The notes below the pieces were generated by a model. That model worked only from the letters and a program-made list of their open reading frames with translations, had not been told where the DNA came from and ran no database searches. Positions 21,204 through 30,366 of a stretch of 64,000 nucleotides of DNA are shown here, piece after piece. The first letter of the stretch is position 1. Each line of letters starts with the position of its first letter. The stretch is from the NCBI GenBank assembly GCA_938074565.1, contig CALJEQ010000006.1, positions 451,672 through 515,671 on the forward strand. Reading direction: 5' to 3'. The stretch is from an uncultured Alkaliphilus sp. Lineage in GTDB: Bacteria; Bacillota; Clostridia; Peptostreptococcales; Natronincolaceae. The position numbers were made by a program, and so were the translations under genes.

Positions 21204-21204
21204 C

Positions 21205-21250
21205 AAAAATGGGTCAGCAGAAGAATTTCTCTTCTGCTAACCTATTTTTT
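21205..21250 (+). terminator. Intrinsic terminator after the P-type ATPase
   Basis: aaaaatgggt-cagcagaagaa tttc tcttctgctaacctattttttc. Confidence 0.75.
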
Positions 21251-21333
21251 CTATATTTTTAAGTTCTGCTTGGCATATTAAATAGAAGGTTAAAATCATA
21301 CTAATAAATAATTTAGGGGAGAAGTGCAGAAGA

Positions 21334-22437
21334 ATGAGATATTTTAACAACCTAAATGAGGAAAAAAAGTCTGTTTTTTATAGACTACCTCAATCATTTC
21401 ATCGGTCTAGCCATAGGGAAACATTGGCCTATGCACTAGGAGCAACCTTATACATGCCCGCCACTAGGGAAATCATTTTAGCAGATCTTTTATCGGAGAA
21501 ATTACAGGGACTTAAATCAATGGTGATCTGTCTAGAGGATGCTGTAGGAGATTTAGAGGTAAAGAAGGCAGAAGTTAACCTTATAAATCAATTGACACAG
21601 TTAATAAAAGCTAAGGAAGAGGGTCTGATAGACGAAGAAGAAATACCTTTGATTTTTATTCGTATTAGAAATCTTCATCAAATGAAGATGGTCATAGAAA
21701 ACTTTGGAGAAAACCCTTTACTTACGGGTTTTGTATTTCCTAAATTTACAGTAGAAAAGGGATATTTGTACTTAGAAGCATTGAAAGAAATGAATATAAA
21801 ATATAATAGAAATTTGTTTGCTATGCCCATATTAGAAGATAAAAATGTTATCTATAAGGAAGACAGGTTTAAAAATTTACAGGAAATGAAAATGCTATTT
21901 GATGAATTCAAAAGCATGGTTTTAAACATCCGAATTGGAGCAACGGATTTTTGTAGTTTTTTTGGACTTAGAAGAGGTATGGAGACCACCATCTATGATG
22001 TGGCAGTAATTCGTAACTGCATAGAAGACGTTGTTAATATCTTCTCAAGAATGGAAAATGATTACGTGGTATCTGGTTGTGTATGGGAATATTATTCTTC
22101 TACTAAAGGAAGTAATGACTTATTCAGCAGGGAGCTTCAAGGGCTAATTAAGGAAATTATCCTAGATAAACAAAATGCACTATTGGGGAAGACAATTATT
22201 CATCCTAGCCAAATACTACCTGTACAGGCATTACAGGTGGTTAGCCAAGAAGAATATCTTGATGCTTGTAAAATTATATCCAACAGTGAGGAAAACAATG
22301 GGGTTATAAATAGTCAATATGGAAATAAGATGAATGAAGTGAAGCCACACCTTAATTGGGCTAAAAAAATCATTAAACGAGGAGAAATTTATGGAGTATT
22401 CAACCAAGAAAGAAGCTATATCGACCTACTTAAATAA
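21334..22437 (+). CDS. HpcH/HpaI aldolase / citrate lyase beta-like protein of Ter biosynthetic module
   Basis: ATLYMPATREIILADLL...MVICLEDAVGD...PLIFIRIRN...FVFPKF...LNIRIGATDFCSFFGLRR...TIIHPSQILPVQAL (CitE-like). Confidence 0.82.
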   Translation: MRYFNNLNEEKKSVFYRLPQSFHRSSHRETLAYALGATLYMPATREIILADLLSEKLQGLKSMVICLEDAVGDLEVKKAEVNLINQLTQLIKAKEEGLIDEEEIPLIFIRIRNLHQMKMVIENFGENPLLTGFVFPKFTVEKGYLYLEALKEMNIKYNRNLFAMPILEDKNVIYKEDRFKNLQEMKMLFDEFKSMVLNIRIGATDFCSFFGLRRGMETTIYDVAVIRNCIEDVVNIFSRMENDYVVSGCVWEYYSSTKGSNDLFSRELQGLIKEIILDKQNALLGKTIIHPSQILPVQALQVVSQEEYLDACKIISNSEENNGVINSQYGNKMNEVKPHLNWAKKIIKRGEIYGVFNQERSYIDLLK

Positions 22438-24910
22438 AGAAAATATATATGAGTACCAGTTAATCAATGGACTTAAAATAAGTCTGCTAGTAAAACAAAA
22501 TGTTTATAACATTCCGTTAAACAACTTATTTTCCCTAGCAACAAGAAAAAATCCTAAAAGAAGTTTTCTGTTTGTCAGTAGACTATTAGGGAAACATATC
22601 CCTGTTGATCCTTGTACATATCAGTTGGCTGGTAGGGCATTGGCTTTAAGATTACTAGAAGAGGTTTATTTTATAAAGGATGAAGAAAAAAATCAAGCAA
22701 TCACCCATCTATTAATGAACCAGGATGACTGTGGAGAATTACATAGGGATATTTATGCTAATCCTCTTTCATTGCCTGAACCAATGGTTTTTTTAGGCTT
22801 TGCTGAAACTGCCACTGGGTTGGGGTATGGAATGTTTGACAGTTTCAATGGTGACTGCAACTATATACATACCACCCGTGAAGTTATTCCAAATATAGAG
22901 AATAAAATTTCATTTAGTGAAGAACATTCCCATGCCAGTAGTCATTACATTTATAACGTAAAAGAACAAACATTAAAAAATGATAAAACCATTGTCTTGG
23001 TAGACGATGAACTTACAACAGGTAAAACTGCTTTAAATATAATAGATGCATTGCAGAAAAAATATGCCAGAAAAAAATATGTTGTTGCAACTATATTAGA
23101 TTGGCGTTCGGAAGAAGATCAAAGGACGTTTGATATAAAAGCAAAAGAACTGGGAGTGTCAATACAAGTAATATCACTTCTACAAGGACAATATCAGCTT
23201 TCATGGACAGGAACTCCCTTTAATGACACAATGCCAATAAAGGTTGAAAATGCTAATGATACATCTACAGATGCCAACATTACATACTATAGACTGGACG
23301 AAACCTTTAGGGGGGGACTAGATTATACATCAGTAAATGAAGGTGGGGAGGAAAATAGGAGTCCTTACCTCATGGAAACGGGTCGTTTTGGAATTTGTGG
23401 CAAAAACAAAGAAGTTTTACATATAAAATTAAAAGATGTAGGGGAATCGTTAGAGAAAACCAGACGAGGTAAAAACACCCTTTGTCTAGGGATGGGAGAG
23501 TTTATTTACATTCCTATGGTAATCTCATCTTGGATGGGAAGAGGGATAAAATACCATTCCACCACAAGAAGTCCAATTTATCCCTGCAACAAAGAGTACT
23601 ATGCAATAAAAAATGCATTTAAGTTTCAAAGTCCAGAAGACCCTAGCATAACCAATTACTTATATAATATCCCTGTAAATTATTATGATGAACTCTATCT
23701 ATTTATAGAAAGACAAATAGAGGAGAGTGACTTACAGCCATTATTAACCATATTAAAGGGATTGGGCATACCAAATATCAATATTGTTACTTGTATTGGT
23801 AAAGATGTAACCCCTGTTATTGGGAGTTATCATCCAACAGATGTAACCTTTCTCCTAAAGGATATTAGTAAAGAAATTGAGGAAAAGGGAACGGAAGATC
23901 GGGAAGAAGCCATTCAATCGGGAACCCACTACTCTGAAATGCTACCTTTGGAATATAAACCATCTAAGGAATACATTAATCTATTTCATTTATCATTAAA
24001 GGAAACTGCTGAAAAACTGGCAGTTGCAACTGGTGTTGTGGCAGAGAAAATTCTACGTAATAAGGAGAAAGACATTGTTTTGGTTTCTTTAGCACGGGCA
24101 GGAACACCAGTGGGAATCCTTGTTAAACGCTATATTAAGTTTCGTTATGGAGTAGATCTACCCCACTATAGTATATCTATTATTAGAGGTAAGGGTTTTG
24201 ATCTTAATGCTTTGAAATATATTTTTAAATATCATCCAGGTAAAACAATACAGTTCATTGATGGTTGGACGGGTAAAGGAGCAATAGCCAATGTGTTAAT
24301 AGATTCATGTAATCAGGTACAGAAAGAACTGGACATACAGTTGGATCCAGATTTAGCAGTATTGGCGGACCCTGCCCATTGTACGGCAACTTTTGGGTCT
24401 AGGGAAGATTTTCTAATACCAAGTGCCTGTTTAAATGCAACTGTATCAGGTCTAATTAGCCGTACTGTCCATAGAAGAGATTTAATTGGTGAAGAGGATT
24501 TTCATGGTGTTAAATATTATAAAGAGTTGTTGAGGGAGGATGTATCCAATTTATTTGTTGATACTATTTCTAATTACTTTCCTTTGATAGTTGACGAGGT
24601 AAACAAACAGCTACAGTTGGAAGGAGATTTGCCAGCTACAGTTAGTTGGAAGGGATTAGAGGATATTAAAAAAATACAAGAAGAGTTTAAAATAGAGGAT
24701 ATAAACTTAATAAAACCAGGAATAGGAGAGACCACTAGGGTTTTACTAAGAAGGGTACCGTGGAAAATACTAGTTAAAGAAATGACCAATGAAAACCTTA
24801 ATCATATCTTGGTGCTGGCTAAAGAAAAGGGTGTAATGGTGGAACTGTATCCTAATATGACTTATCAATGTTGTGGTTTAATTAAACCTTTAAGAGGTGA
24901 TGCTGAGTGA
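22391..24910 (+). CDS. Multidomain Ter-module enzyme: two phosphoribosyltransferase-like domains plus C-terminal PELOTA-like RNA-binding domain
   Basis: First PRTase-like motif TIVLVDDELTTGKTALNIIDAL; second region KDIVLVSLARAGTPVGILVKRYIKFRYGVDLPHYSISIIRGKG...IQFIDGWTGKGAIANVLI; C-terminus VPWKILVKEMTNENLNHILVLAKEKGVMVELYPNMTYQCCGLIKP (PELOTA/L7Ae-like). Confidence 0.82.
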   Translation: MEYSTKKEAISTYLNKENIYEYQLINGLKISLLVKQNVYNIPLNNLFSLATRKNPKRSFLFVSRLLGKHIPVDPCTYQLAGRALALRLLEEVYFIKDEEKNQAITHLLMNQDDCGELHRDIYANPLSLPEPMVFLGFAETATGLGYGMFDSFNGDCNYIHTTREVIPNIENKISFSEEHSHASSHYIYNVKEQTLKNDKTIVLVDDELTTGKTALNIIDALQKKYARKKYVVATILDWRSEEDQRTFDIKAKELGVSIQVISLLQGQYQLSWTGTPFNDTMPIKVENANDTSTDANITYYRLDETFRGGLDYTSVNEGGEENRSPYLMETGRFGICGKNKEVLHIKLKDVGESLEKTRRGKNTLCLGMGEFIYIPMVISSWMGRGIKYHSTTRSPIYPCNKEYYAIKNAFKFQSPEDPSITNYLYNIPVNYYDELYLFIERQIEESDLQPLLTILKGLGIPNINIVTCIGKDVTPVIGSYHPTDVTFLLKDISKEIEEKGTEDREEAIQSGTHYSEMLPLEYKPSKEYINLFHLSLKETAEKLAVATGVVAEKILRNKEKDIVLVSLARAGTPVGILVKRYIKFRYGVDLPHYSISIIRGKGFDLNALKYIFKYHPGKTIQFIDGWTGKGAIANVLIDSCNQVQKELDIQLDPDLAVLADPAHCTATFGSREDFLIPSACLNATVSGLISRTVHRRDLIGEEDFHGVKYYKELLREDVSNLFVDTISNYFPLIVDEVNKQLQLEGDLPATVSWKGLEDIKKIQEEFKIEDINLIKPGIGETTRVLLRRVPWKILVKEMTNENLNHILVLAKEKGVMVELYPNMTYQCCGLIKPLRGDAE

Positions 24911-25713
24911 TTTTTGCATCAGACCTCGATGGAACTTTAATATTTAGTAAACGGTATCTAGTGGAAGTAGATGATAAAATAATCCAATCCCTTCATTTAG
25001 TAGATGTTGTTGAGGGTATTAGCAGATCATTTATCACTAAACCTGCAAAGGAAAAACTAGCGATTATTAATAAAAAAATGTTTTTTGTACCTGTCACCAC
25101 TAGAACTATTAATCAATATAATCGGATGGTTTTCTTTCAAAATGAAATAAAGCCCCTATATGCTATTGTTAGTAATGGAGGAAATATTCTAATGGATGGA
25201 AAACCTTTGGAGGAATGGCAACTATTAATAAAGAAGCACTTAAAGGATACTGCCATTTCCCATGGGGATGTATTAAAGAAGTTTAAAGAGTTAGAAATAA
25301 GTAGATATACCAGTGATTTAAGAATTGCAGATGATTTGTTTATCTGTCATAAAGTTGATATAAGTAAAGTAGAAAGAGAAGAATTCTATCCATTTTTTCA
25401 GTGGCTAAAAAGTCATAATTGGACAGGCTCACTACAGGGGCGGAAACTATACTTTATTCCAGACTGTGTAAATAAAAGGGATTCTTTATTGTTTTTAAAG
25501 GAACGGCTGGGAAGTGGTAAATTAATTTCAGCAGGGGACTCTTTACTTGATATACCAATGCTAGAGGTTGCTGACCATGCTATTTCTCCATTTCACGGGG
25601 AAATTAAACAATGCTTTGGTGAAAAATTAAGGGAAAAAGGAATACAGTATACTCTTAATGAAGGAATAGAGGCAGTGGAGGAAATATTGGACTTTGTGAT
25701 GGGTAGAATTTGA
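24907..25713 (+). CDS. HAD-superfamily phosphatase of Ter biosynthetic module
   Basis: GTG start overlapping upstream stop; FASDLDGTLIFSKR (DxDGT), GRKLYFIPDCVNKRDSLLFL, SAGDSLLDIPML. Confidence 0.88.
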   Translation: MIFASDLDGTLIFSKRYLVEVDDKIIQSLHLVDVVEGISRSFITKPAKEKLAIINKKMFFVPVTTRTINQYNRMVFFQNEIKPLYAIVSNGGNILMDGKPLEEWQLLIKKHLKDTAISHGDVLKKFKELEISRYTSDLRIADDLFICHKVDISKVEREEFYPFFQWLKSHNWTGSLQGRKLYFIPDCVNKRDSLLFLKERLGSGKLISAGDSLLDIPMLEVADHAISPFHGEIKQCFGEKLREKGIQYTLNEGIEAVEEILDFVMGRI

Positions 25714-25746
25714 TTATATTAAATTGAATAAGTAGGTTTTATAATA

Positions 25747-25796
25747 GTCAGCCACCCAAAATAAAGTTTAATGTGTTTGGGGGCTGATTTTTTTAG
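25747..25796 (+). terminator. Intrinsic terminator ending the ter module
   Basis: agtcagccacccaaa...tgtttgggggctgattttttt. Confidence 0.8.
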
Positions 25797-26108
25797 TTTT
25801 GTTTTACTATATCTTCTTTAATAGTTGTGCTAATCAAATCTTCTTTCCCAACGGGAGGGAGAAATTAGCCGTGTTATCTTCCTTAGTATAGGCTATTCTA
25901 CCTGACACTGGTGTCATGTTTCTTAAAGTATATAGTGTTCGACACTATTAACGGGCTAACAATTTAATTATAAAATAAAGGGAAGTTATAGTATTTATAG
26001 AACTATAAGAGTATTGCATAAGACAAATACTGACTCATAATCATGCTGTATGTAAATATTGTGAATTAGCATTACTTAAAAAAATTATAATTATTGAGGT
26101 GGAAGTAT

Positions 26109-27077
26109 ATGGAACTAAAAGTAATACCAGAAAAACTGTACAATCCAGAAAATTATATGGAGATAGAGTCAAGAGATGTTAGGTTAGCAATAAGCAAAGT
26201 GAATGACTTTATTGAAACACTTGGTGATGCCTCATTATCTCTTGTGTATTGCGATAAGCGAGAACACCAAGGAGTTGAAGAAAGACTATTGAATATAGTT
26301 AGAAGAATTCATATTCGTCATGCAATTGTTGATTTAAACAACGCCTTTGATATATTGATACAAGTGCCTTGGTTTCAATATAGATGCTGGGAGGAGTTTA
26401 ACAGAGGAGGCAAATATTGTCACCCCAAACATAAAGCTAAAGATGATATCATGAGAAATTCTACAGGATGGGTTGACAAAGTAGAAACTGCTTGTTCTTA
26501 TAAAAATGTAATTAAATTTCTTAAAGGTTCGCCTAACTCTACTTTAAATAAGCTTGCTTTGAATTATGAAGCCTTTAATAAGAATTTTAGGTACAACAAA
26601 AGTAAGATATGTGTTGTGAGAGAAATAGCAAATCAAATAAAACACAAACATAATATAAAACTTAAAGAATTTTATGAACCATATAATTTTAATATGATTA
26701 TCAATGGAGAAAAAATAAATCTTAAGGAGCAAGGTCTTTACTCCAAAATAGTAGTAGAGTTCTATGAAAAGGATAATGAAAGTATACAGGGCGAAATTAT
26801 TACTAAATATAAAGATGACTTAGAGATTGATATTGAGTATAATTCAGGAGAAAAATTTTTGGGAAAGGATTTATTAAATCAGAGAAACAGCTATGCTATC
26901 GATGATTTAAGAAGTGAAATGGTAGACTATTTTAATAACATTATTAATTTATTTAATCAAGTATATAATGTTATTAAGGATGACATAAAAATAAACCCTT
27001 TTGTGGATATACCTACTATAACAAAAACTAAACAGTATAATATAGACACGTTTTTTAAATCACGTTTAGACGAGTAA
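26109..27077 (+). CDS. Protein of unknown function (possibly HEPN-like helical protein)
   Basis: 322 aa ORF with gaggtgg RBS before ATG 26109; motif VVREIANQIKHKHNIKL; no confident family by eye. Confidence 0.45.
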   Translation: MELKVIPEKLYNPENYMEIESRDVRLAISKVNDFIETLGDASLSLVYCDKREHQGVEERLLNIVRRIHIRHAIVDLNNAFDILIQVPWFQYRCWEEFNRGGKYCHPKHKAKDDIMRNSTGWVDKVETACSYKNVIKFLKGSPNSTLNKLALNYEAFNKNFRYNKSKICVVREIANQIKHKHNIKLKEFYEPYNFNMIINGEKINLKEQGLYSKIVVEFYEKDNESIQGEIITKYKDDLEIDIEYNSGEKFLGKDLLNQRNSYAIDDLRSEMVDYFNNIINLFNQVYNVIKDDIKINPFVDIPTITKTKQYNIDTFFKSRLDE

Positions 27078-27341
27078 TAATTAGATTAAGGTTAACTCTG
27101 TTAAAAAAATCATTCATGCAAAAATAACTAGGTTATATAAGTAAAAAGAAAATCAACCCGATAAATTATTGAACTTACAGTATATTTCTAATATAATTAA
27201 GTTAAGGTAATATAATTATGGACAGGGAATAGTAAGTTAATAGAAATATATTTAATATACAATTAGAAACCCGAAAAGGAAAAAGTATAATCGAAATAAG
27301 AAATAAAGGGGTATGAATTAACACTAAAAGGGGACATAACT

Positions 27342-27932
27342 ATGGGAATAGAATCAGCTAAAAGTCAAAAACTTCTCTATCATTTAACTAAATTAGACAA
27401 CTTGGATTCTATTTTAGAATATGGGTTAGTACCAAGAAAATATCTCGTAGATAGCCAAGTAATATTTGGTGATGTTGCTGCTCCAGGTATAATTACCAAA
27501 AGAGAAGAATTAGGTTTAGATATATATACACCTTTTCATTTCCATCCCTATTCTTCCTTTGACGTTGCAGTGAAGAGTACTTACCCACAAACCGAATTTA
27601 TTTATATATGCATTAAACGAGATTTAGCACGGCATAATAAGTTTAAAATACTTCCGATACATCCAACCTCAAGTTATGAATATAAACTTTATGAGTATGA
27701 CGATGGATTTGAACAAATAGATTGGGTTACGTTAACGGCAAAAGGAAGGGTTGACCATTATGCAAAGCAAGTAAAAATGGCTGAATGTCTTACTGAGTTA
27801 AAAATAGGTGTGGAGTCTTTTCATTCAATTATCGTTAGAAACAATGATGTAAAAAATATTGTTGAATATAAGTTAAGGAAAAAAATCAAAAAAATCGAAC
27901 CTCCATATGTAGATGTTAAGAATTTGTTTTAA
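27342..27932 (+). CDS. darT: DarT-family (DUF4433-like) ssDNA ADP-ribosyltransferase toxin
   Basis: LLYHLTKLDNLDSILEYGLVPRKYL (YHiT..dNL.sIL..GL), GLDIYTPFHFHPYSSFDVAV, conserved Glu context KMAECLTELKIGVESFHSIIVRN; followed by macro-domain antitoxin. Confidence 0.82.
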   Translation: MGIESAKSQKLLYHLTKLDNLDSILEYGLVPRKYLVDSQVIFGDVAAPGIITKREELGLDIYTPFHFHPYSSFDVAVKSTYPQTEFIYICIKRDLARHNKFKILPIHPTSSYEYKLYEYDDGFEQIDWVTLTAKGRVDHYAKQVKMAECLTELKIGVESFHSIIVRNNDVKNIVEYKLRKKIKKIEPPYVDVKNLF

Positions 27933-27959
27933 TAAGAATAAATTGAAAGGGGTGAGACT

Positions 27960-28985
27960 GTGATTGTTTATACAACAGGTGATTTACTAACTTCCTCAGC
28001 TGATGCATTAGTTAATACGGTGAACTGTGAAGGCTATATGGGTAAAGGTATTGCATACCAGTTTAAGTTGAAATACCCCGAAAATAACGTTGACTACGTT
28101 AAGGTTTGTAAGAATGGAACTCTTAGAGTTGGAAAGCTTCATTATTTTATGGAAAAAGGTAAAATAATAATTAATTTCCCCACTAAGGATAAGTGGAGGG
28201 CTAAATCTAAAATGGAATACATAGTTAGTGGTTTAGATGAATTAGTTTGTTTAATTAGACAGTTAGACATAAAGAGTATAGCAATTCCACCCCTTGGAAG
28301 TGGAAATGGTGGACTAATATGGGCAGAAGTTAAAGATTTAATAGAAAAAAAGCTTACTGTATTATCCAATGATGTTGAAATATATATTTACGAGCCATCA
28401 AAAAAATATAACGCACAACCAACAGTTGAACCTAAACTTAGTATGTCAGCACTTGTCTTAATGGAAATTAAAGAACGTTTAAGTAAATTTAATACTTTAA
28501 GACTACAAAAAACAGCTTATTTTGTAGATGTTTTTTCTGGAGAAAAATATTTCAAATTTAAGCGTCATAAATATGGACCATATGATAATTCAATAGCTAT
28601 AATAAGTAGAAATATTAAGGAATATCAAAAATATCATAATTTTAAAAGTACAAATGAGGCATATAAGATACTATATAATAAAATAGTAAGTGAAAGTGTT
28701 TCAACTAAATTAATACAATTGGCACCTTCCGTACTAAAGGCAACTGAATATGTCAATTCGATAAAAACAGACTTTGAGTTAGAATGTCTTTCAACAATTG
28801 TTTATTTAATAGATGAACAAGGTAGTTTATTAGATTGCGAAATTGTTGAAAAATTTAAAATGTGGTCAGAAGATAAGGCAAATAGGTTCTCGGAAGATGA
28901 GATAATAAGAGGGATAGAAAGGTTAAATAATGAAAATGTAATTGAGAAAACTTTAACTGGTTATGCTATTGTAGTGAAATATTGA
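27960..28985 (+). CDS. darG: DarG-family macro-domain antitoxin
   Basis: GTG start after aaaggggtgag; macro domain TTGDLLTSSADALVNTVNCEGYMGKGIAYQFKLKYPEN...IAIPPLGSGNGGL plus ~170 aa C-terminal domain LQKTAYFVDVF...KFKRHKYGPYDNSIAIISRNIKEYQKYH. Confidence 0.85.
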   Translation: MIVYTTGDLLTSSADALVNTVNCEGYMGKGIAYQFKLKYPENNVDYVKVCKNGTLRVGKLHYFMEKGKIIINFPTKDKWRAKSKMEYIVSGLDELVCLIRQLDIKSIAIPPLGSGNGGLIWAEVKDLIEKKLTVLSNDVEIYIYEPSKKYNAQPTVEPKLSMSALVLMEIKERLSKFNTLRLQKTAYFVDVFSGEKYFKFKRHKYGPYDNSIAIISRNIKEYQKYHNFKSTNEAYKILYNKIVSESVSTKLIQLAPSVLKATEYVNSIKTDFELECLSTIVYLIDEQGSLLDCEIVEKFKMWSEDKANRFSEDEIIRGIERLNNENVIEKTLTGYAIVVKY

Positions 28986-29009
28986 AAATTATGTAATAAT
29001 TAACACCTA

Positions 29010-29041
29010 CAAAAAAGAACTTATTGCTAGGTTCTTTTTTC
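29010..29041 (+). terminator. Intrinsic terminator after darG
   Basis: aaaaaagaac ttattgcta ggttctttttt. Confidence 0.75.
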
Positions 29042-29136
29042 ATCATACTAATGGTCTAAAACTCACCAAGTCGCAAATTTGTTATTGTAATAAAATTTAG
29101 CTAATATATAGATTATAAAAATAATAGGTAAACTTT

Positions 29137-29168
29137 AAAAACCATGTCTACATATAAACATGGTTTTA
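29137..29168. terminator. Hairpin terminator (DUF2382 gene, minus strand, or bidirectional)
   Basis: aaaaccatg tctacatataaa catggtttt. Confidence 0.6.
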
Positions 29169-29194
29169 TTTTTGATCAGATAAAATTTGATGTG

Positions 29195-29815
29195 CTAGTC
29201 CTCTTTATTTATTATTTTAGGGTTTCCAGTGGTTTTAATATGTAACTTTTCCTTTGCTAAAAGCTCTTGAACATGTTGAATTTCACTTGTTTGTTCTTTA
29301 TAAATTTTAACATCTTCTTGCGCTACTGGATGTTTGATAATTTCTATAAGTTCTTCTTTAATTGGTATACGAATAGTCTCGGTTCTTTCATTTGTTTTGC
29401 TGGGATCAGCCTTATCCAATACTTCTTTTTCTATTACAAGTTCTTCACGGGTGACAGGCACAGTTATATTTTTTTCTTCTTTGATAATCTCTTTGTGAAC
29501 AGTAACTACTGCTGTTTTTACCCGTCTCTTTGTTATGTCAAGCTGTTCCTCCTTAAGATGAAGCTTTGATTGATTGATACTGGAGTCTTTTTTTTCAATT
29601 GTTTTATCTTTTTGAATATAGTTAATCAAACTACCTATAACTGCACCAGTAAAAATACCTAGAATAGTTCCTATCGTCATTACTTTGTTTGGACTGTACT
29701 TAAAAACTCCCCCTAAAGGAAGAAGATTTTGTCTATATAAAAAACCAATAAATCCTCCTAAAATACCCCCAACAACTAAATAAGAAAAAACTCTAGTTGT
29801 AATTTTCTTAGCCAT
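29195..29815 (-). CDS. DUF2382 (YsnF/AvaK-like) domain protein with N-terminal TM/glycine-rich segment
   Basis: KLHLKEEQLDITKRRVKTAVVTVHKEIIKEEKNITVPVTREELVIEKEVLD...TIRIPIKEE plus N-terminal GGILGGFIGFLY and GTILGIFTGAVIGSLI. Confidence 0.82.
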   Translation of the reverse strand: MAKKITTRVFSYLVVGGILGGFIGFLYRQNLLPLGGVFKYSPNKVMTIGTILGIFTGAVIGSLINYIQKDKTIEKKDSSINQSKLHLKEEQLDITKRRVKTAVVTVHKEIIKEEKNITVPVTREELVIEKEVLDKADPSKTNERTETIRIPIKEELIEIIKHPVAQEDVKIYKEQTSEIQHVQELLAKEKLHIKTTGNPKIINKED

Positions 29816-29844
29816 ATTTTATCCTCCAAATTAAGAAGTAAAAA

Positions 29845-29880
29845 CACCTCACAAATCGAACTTAAGATTGAGAGGTGTTT
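29845..29880. terminator. Hairpin between the two DUF2382 genes
   Basis: aaacacctc...gaggtgttt. Confidence 0.55.
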
Positions 29881-29901
29881 CCTGCTTTATGTTAAATATA
29901 C

Positions 29902-30366
29902 CTATTGAAGACTACCATCTTCATCAGAAATTATATGAGGATCACCGTCTTTATGAACACGAGCTTCTTCTCTTCGTAAGGTTTCTTTTACTTCTCGTGT
30001 TTCTACTTGTTCACGCTTTTTAGCTGAAATCTCCCCTGTTACTACAGTATGTTTACCAACTTCAACTCGATCTTCGCTAACAGGGATACGAATAGTTTCC
30101 TCATCACCAATAGGCGAATCACTTAACTCATTGTCTAAAGATCTTCTTTCTATTACAACTTCTTCGTGGGTAACAGGTACATCAACTGATTGAAGTTCCT
30201 CGACAATCTCTTTACTTATTTCTACTTCTCCAACTTGAACTCTATTTTTAGTTATGTCCATTTCTTCTTTACGAAGACGAAGTTTTTCATCATTAACTGT
30301 TTTTTCTTTTTTATCTTCATCTTTAGATTTACCAAAAAGGTTCATATAATTACCTCCTATACTCAC
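29902..30366 (-). CDS. DUF2382 (YsnF/AvaK-like) domain protein
   Basis: KLRLRKEEMDITKNRVQVGEVEISKEIVEELQSVDVPVTHEEVVIERRSLDNE...ETIRIPVSEDRVEVGKHTVVTGEI. Confidence 0.88.
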   Translation of the reverse strand: MSIGGNYMNLFGKSKDEDKKEKTVNDEKLRLRKEEMDITKNRVQVGEVEISKEIVEELQSVDVPVTHEEVVIERRSLDNELSDSPIGDEETIRIPVSEDRVEVGKHTVVTGEISAKKREQVETREVKETLRREEARVHKDGDPHIISDEDGSLQ

